DNA of 64,000 bases, taken from contig NZ_DHYG01000052.1 of the NCBI RefSeq assembly GCF_002414005.1, positions 1-64,000 of the forward strand, given 5' to 3'. The DNA is from Psychrobacter sp. UBA5136 (GTDB taxonomy: Bacteria > Pseudomonadota > Gammaproteobacteria > Pseudomonadales > Moraxellaceae). The position numbers and the translations under genes are program-made. Each line of letters begins with the position of its first letter. Positions within the stretch are counted from its first letter, which is position 1. Shown one piece after another: positions 63,801-64,000 of this stretch. The notes under the pieces are model-generated. The model did no database searches and was not told the DNA's origin. It saw only the letters and a program-made list of their open reading frames with translations.

Positions 63801-64000
63801 GAATATTATTCGATACATTCAATGCTTGTTTCATCATCTTTTTTAGGTTAGATTGATTACTTATATTATTAGGAAAGCCATCTGTTAGCAGATATACACC
63901 TTTTGCGCCGCACTGCTGCGTTTCAGGGGCGATATATTGATTGTTTCTTACGATAGATGAGTCATTCGTGGATCGCATACCGCTATAATCAGATCCTCCA
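60835..64000 (-). CDS. pilY1: Type IV pilus tip protein PilY1, 5' end outside the window
   Basis: Open to the right edge; at least 1054 residues are visible and the frame upstream of the ATG at 63978 continues without a stop (GGSDYSG), so the real start is outside. The visible part starts inside a von Willebrand A-like region (GVYLLTDGFPNNIS), continues with Cys-rich loops, and then has the PilY1 beta-propeller with repeated Trp/Gly-rich blades. Two acidic Ca-binding-type loops are seen: DKDSDNDGVIDDDAG and DRDDDGLIDHL. PilY1 sits at the pilus tip, promotes extension and can act in adhesion and mechanosensing. First gene of an operon with the two minor pilins. Confidence 0.92.
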   Translation of the reverse strand, partial: GGSDYSGMRSTNDSSIVRNNQYIAPETQQCGAKGVYLLTDGFPNNISNQSNLKKMMKQALNVSNNIQCSSELLEGNDSGDQWKCMGEFATQLRTQRQVTTAMVGFGYDFTAVDDPDNYISVERVIDKFKDSDGKAYKYNKKYYDCNKIPISNPDARNACNLGMESGKFDNVGGYGQGGFYFAKDTKDIVGSVLSVIQDLEMDLPSIPAGTITVPQDPLSSLSVKPYAYLPMLEPKVGSDIAIWPGNLKKYHVEQGTLFGQGGKRLYIDSDNKGGFPDDLNPDAQDIWSKENETITNAAGATVNVNDRITAGGFYAQLTAPKKANNTTRNVYVESTINGSTKLVRVGVTDGKLVGFGANELDNSYTTLTKLYLLGFLGYDVSATQAEADRINNSARGVQKELEKLIANPPGDIKVLGGVIHSRPALVSYGANINVTDKDSDNDGVIDDDAGMVSNDDASRDDYVMFGSMEGALHIASAQTGQESLAFIPKTILQNQIAALQPGSTVANAPVFGVDAPWTTKGSYKYDFSRTSTNSSGQITAEELYVYGGLRQGGKGLYGIDVTKLNNPKMLFSIDNTSNGYQALGMAWSEPVTGKVKIGSGKGSVKDVIVFGGGYDECYEDPTFKLNSADNKFSECKNKPVTDGNAVYIADAKTGAILWSISGRSSGVSGKHIKVDEMKHSVVSKITTLDRDDDGLIDHLYFGDLGGQVFRVDLRNGQAVSSSTSINNFTRRVVRVLNTSGDSSSDTTSKALAAKGLQYRFYGQPSVSFHKDSGVLFAVMNIASGDRSNPLSKLRDNAAKESNRLFGIIDRDIAKQSLYGKDEAATIITKDLTLTDLTELPYKSSMGSKEVVRASMRPNAATQQGWSYPLNLFDGFSNIKNVKSMGDGLAIGDVYYMTAYSPEMKYDEVSGCSAQVVGGSERQMYCLPYGICETKAPDNDTALNGTGGFVRVGKGIQELAFGAFDPKNPTTRVLLGTQTFSELVDKDSRIDYDTGRPLTSTGPGLDTICPGGSCFGVSVPNRKGGSGSGGGEVNSLSYRLFNTRWYEQTVDPLND

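Overview
The window looks like core chromosome of a gammaproteobacterium of the family Moraxellaceae, most likely Psychrobacter. Support comes from moderate GC, the gene set and order (pilT-pilU, fur/bamE back to back, cytochrome c4/engB, rluC/rne divergent, mutS-fdxA), the Azotobacter-type 7Fe ferredoxin, and long Asn/Gln-rich low-complexity segments in RNase E, MutS and homoserine dehydrogenase. I recognised this from remembered families only; no database search was run. No tRNA, rRNA or CRISPR array was found.

Layout. 0-10.5 kb: tail-specific protease (-), nagZ, two paralogous membrane-anchored envelope proteins on the minus strand (one with an OmpA domain, one without), a rhomboid protease and a PPP-type phosphatase. 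10.6-14.2 kb: purE, purK, a YaiI-family protein and an NmrA-like oxidoreductase. 14.4-23 kb: epmA, pdxB and an AI-2E family permease on minus, then nadE and a CNNM/CBS membrane protein on plus, then the PLP-binding protein YggS on minus. 23-26 kb: twitching-motility ATPases pilT and pilU. 26-31.7 kb: fur and bamE sharing a divergent region with a Fur-box-like site, rnfH with a divergent NSS-like membrane protein, cytochromes c4 and c5, and engB. 31.8-33.8 kb: an IS607-type element whose serine-recombinase gene carries three in-frame stop codons while tnpB is intact. 33.8-42 kb: HAD phosphatase, rluC, a very long rne and a DUF808 protein. 42.7-49.5 kb: dsbC (lipoprotein type), hom, a thiolase, two DUF2382 stress-type proteins and a lipoprotein. 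49.6-56.4 kb: secA, mutS and fdxA. 56.6-64 kb: a type IV pilus locus with a PglL/Wzy-type oligosaccharide ligase, two pilin genes that each carry a sigma-54-type GG-N10-GC promoter, and a pilY1-minor pilin-pilE operon that runs off the right edge.

The genes serve pilus assembly and retraction (pilT, pilU, pilins, pilY1, ligase), envelope biogenesis (bamE, secA, dsbC, Prc, NagZ), cofactor and purine synthesis (nadE, pdxB, purEK) and RNA metabolism (rne, rluC).

The least explained items are: (1) a family of about 140-150 bp palindromic elements with TATAGT...ACTATA ends, a conserved core and covarying outer arms, in three copies; (2) eight 15-bp repeats in the secA leader that read as a pentapeptide-repeat peptide; (3) the IS607 element with dead tnpA and intact tnpB, apparently inserted in the loop of a two-way terminator; (4) a paralogue of the OmpA-domain protein that has lost its OmpA domain. 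I did not find a clear new multi-gene system; most of the window is ordinary core genome.
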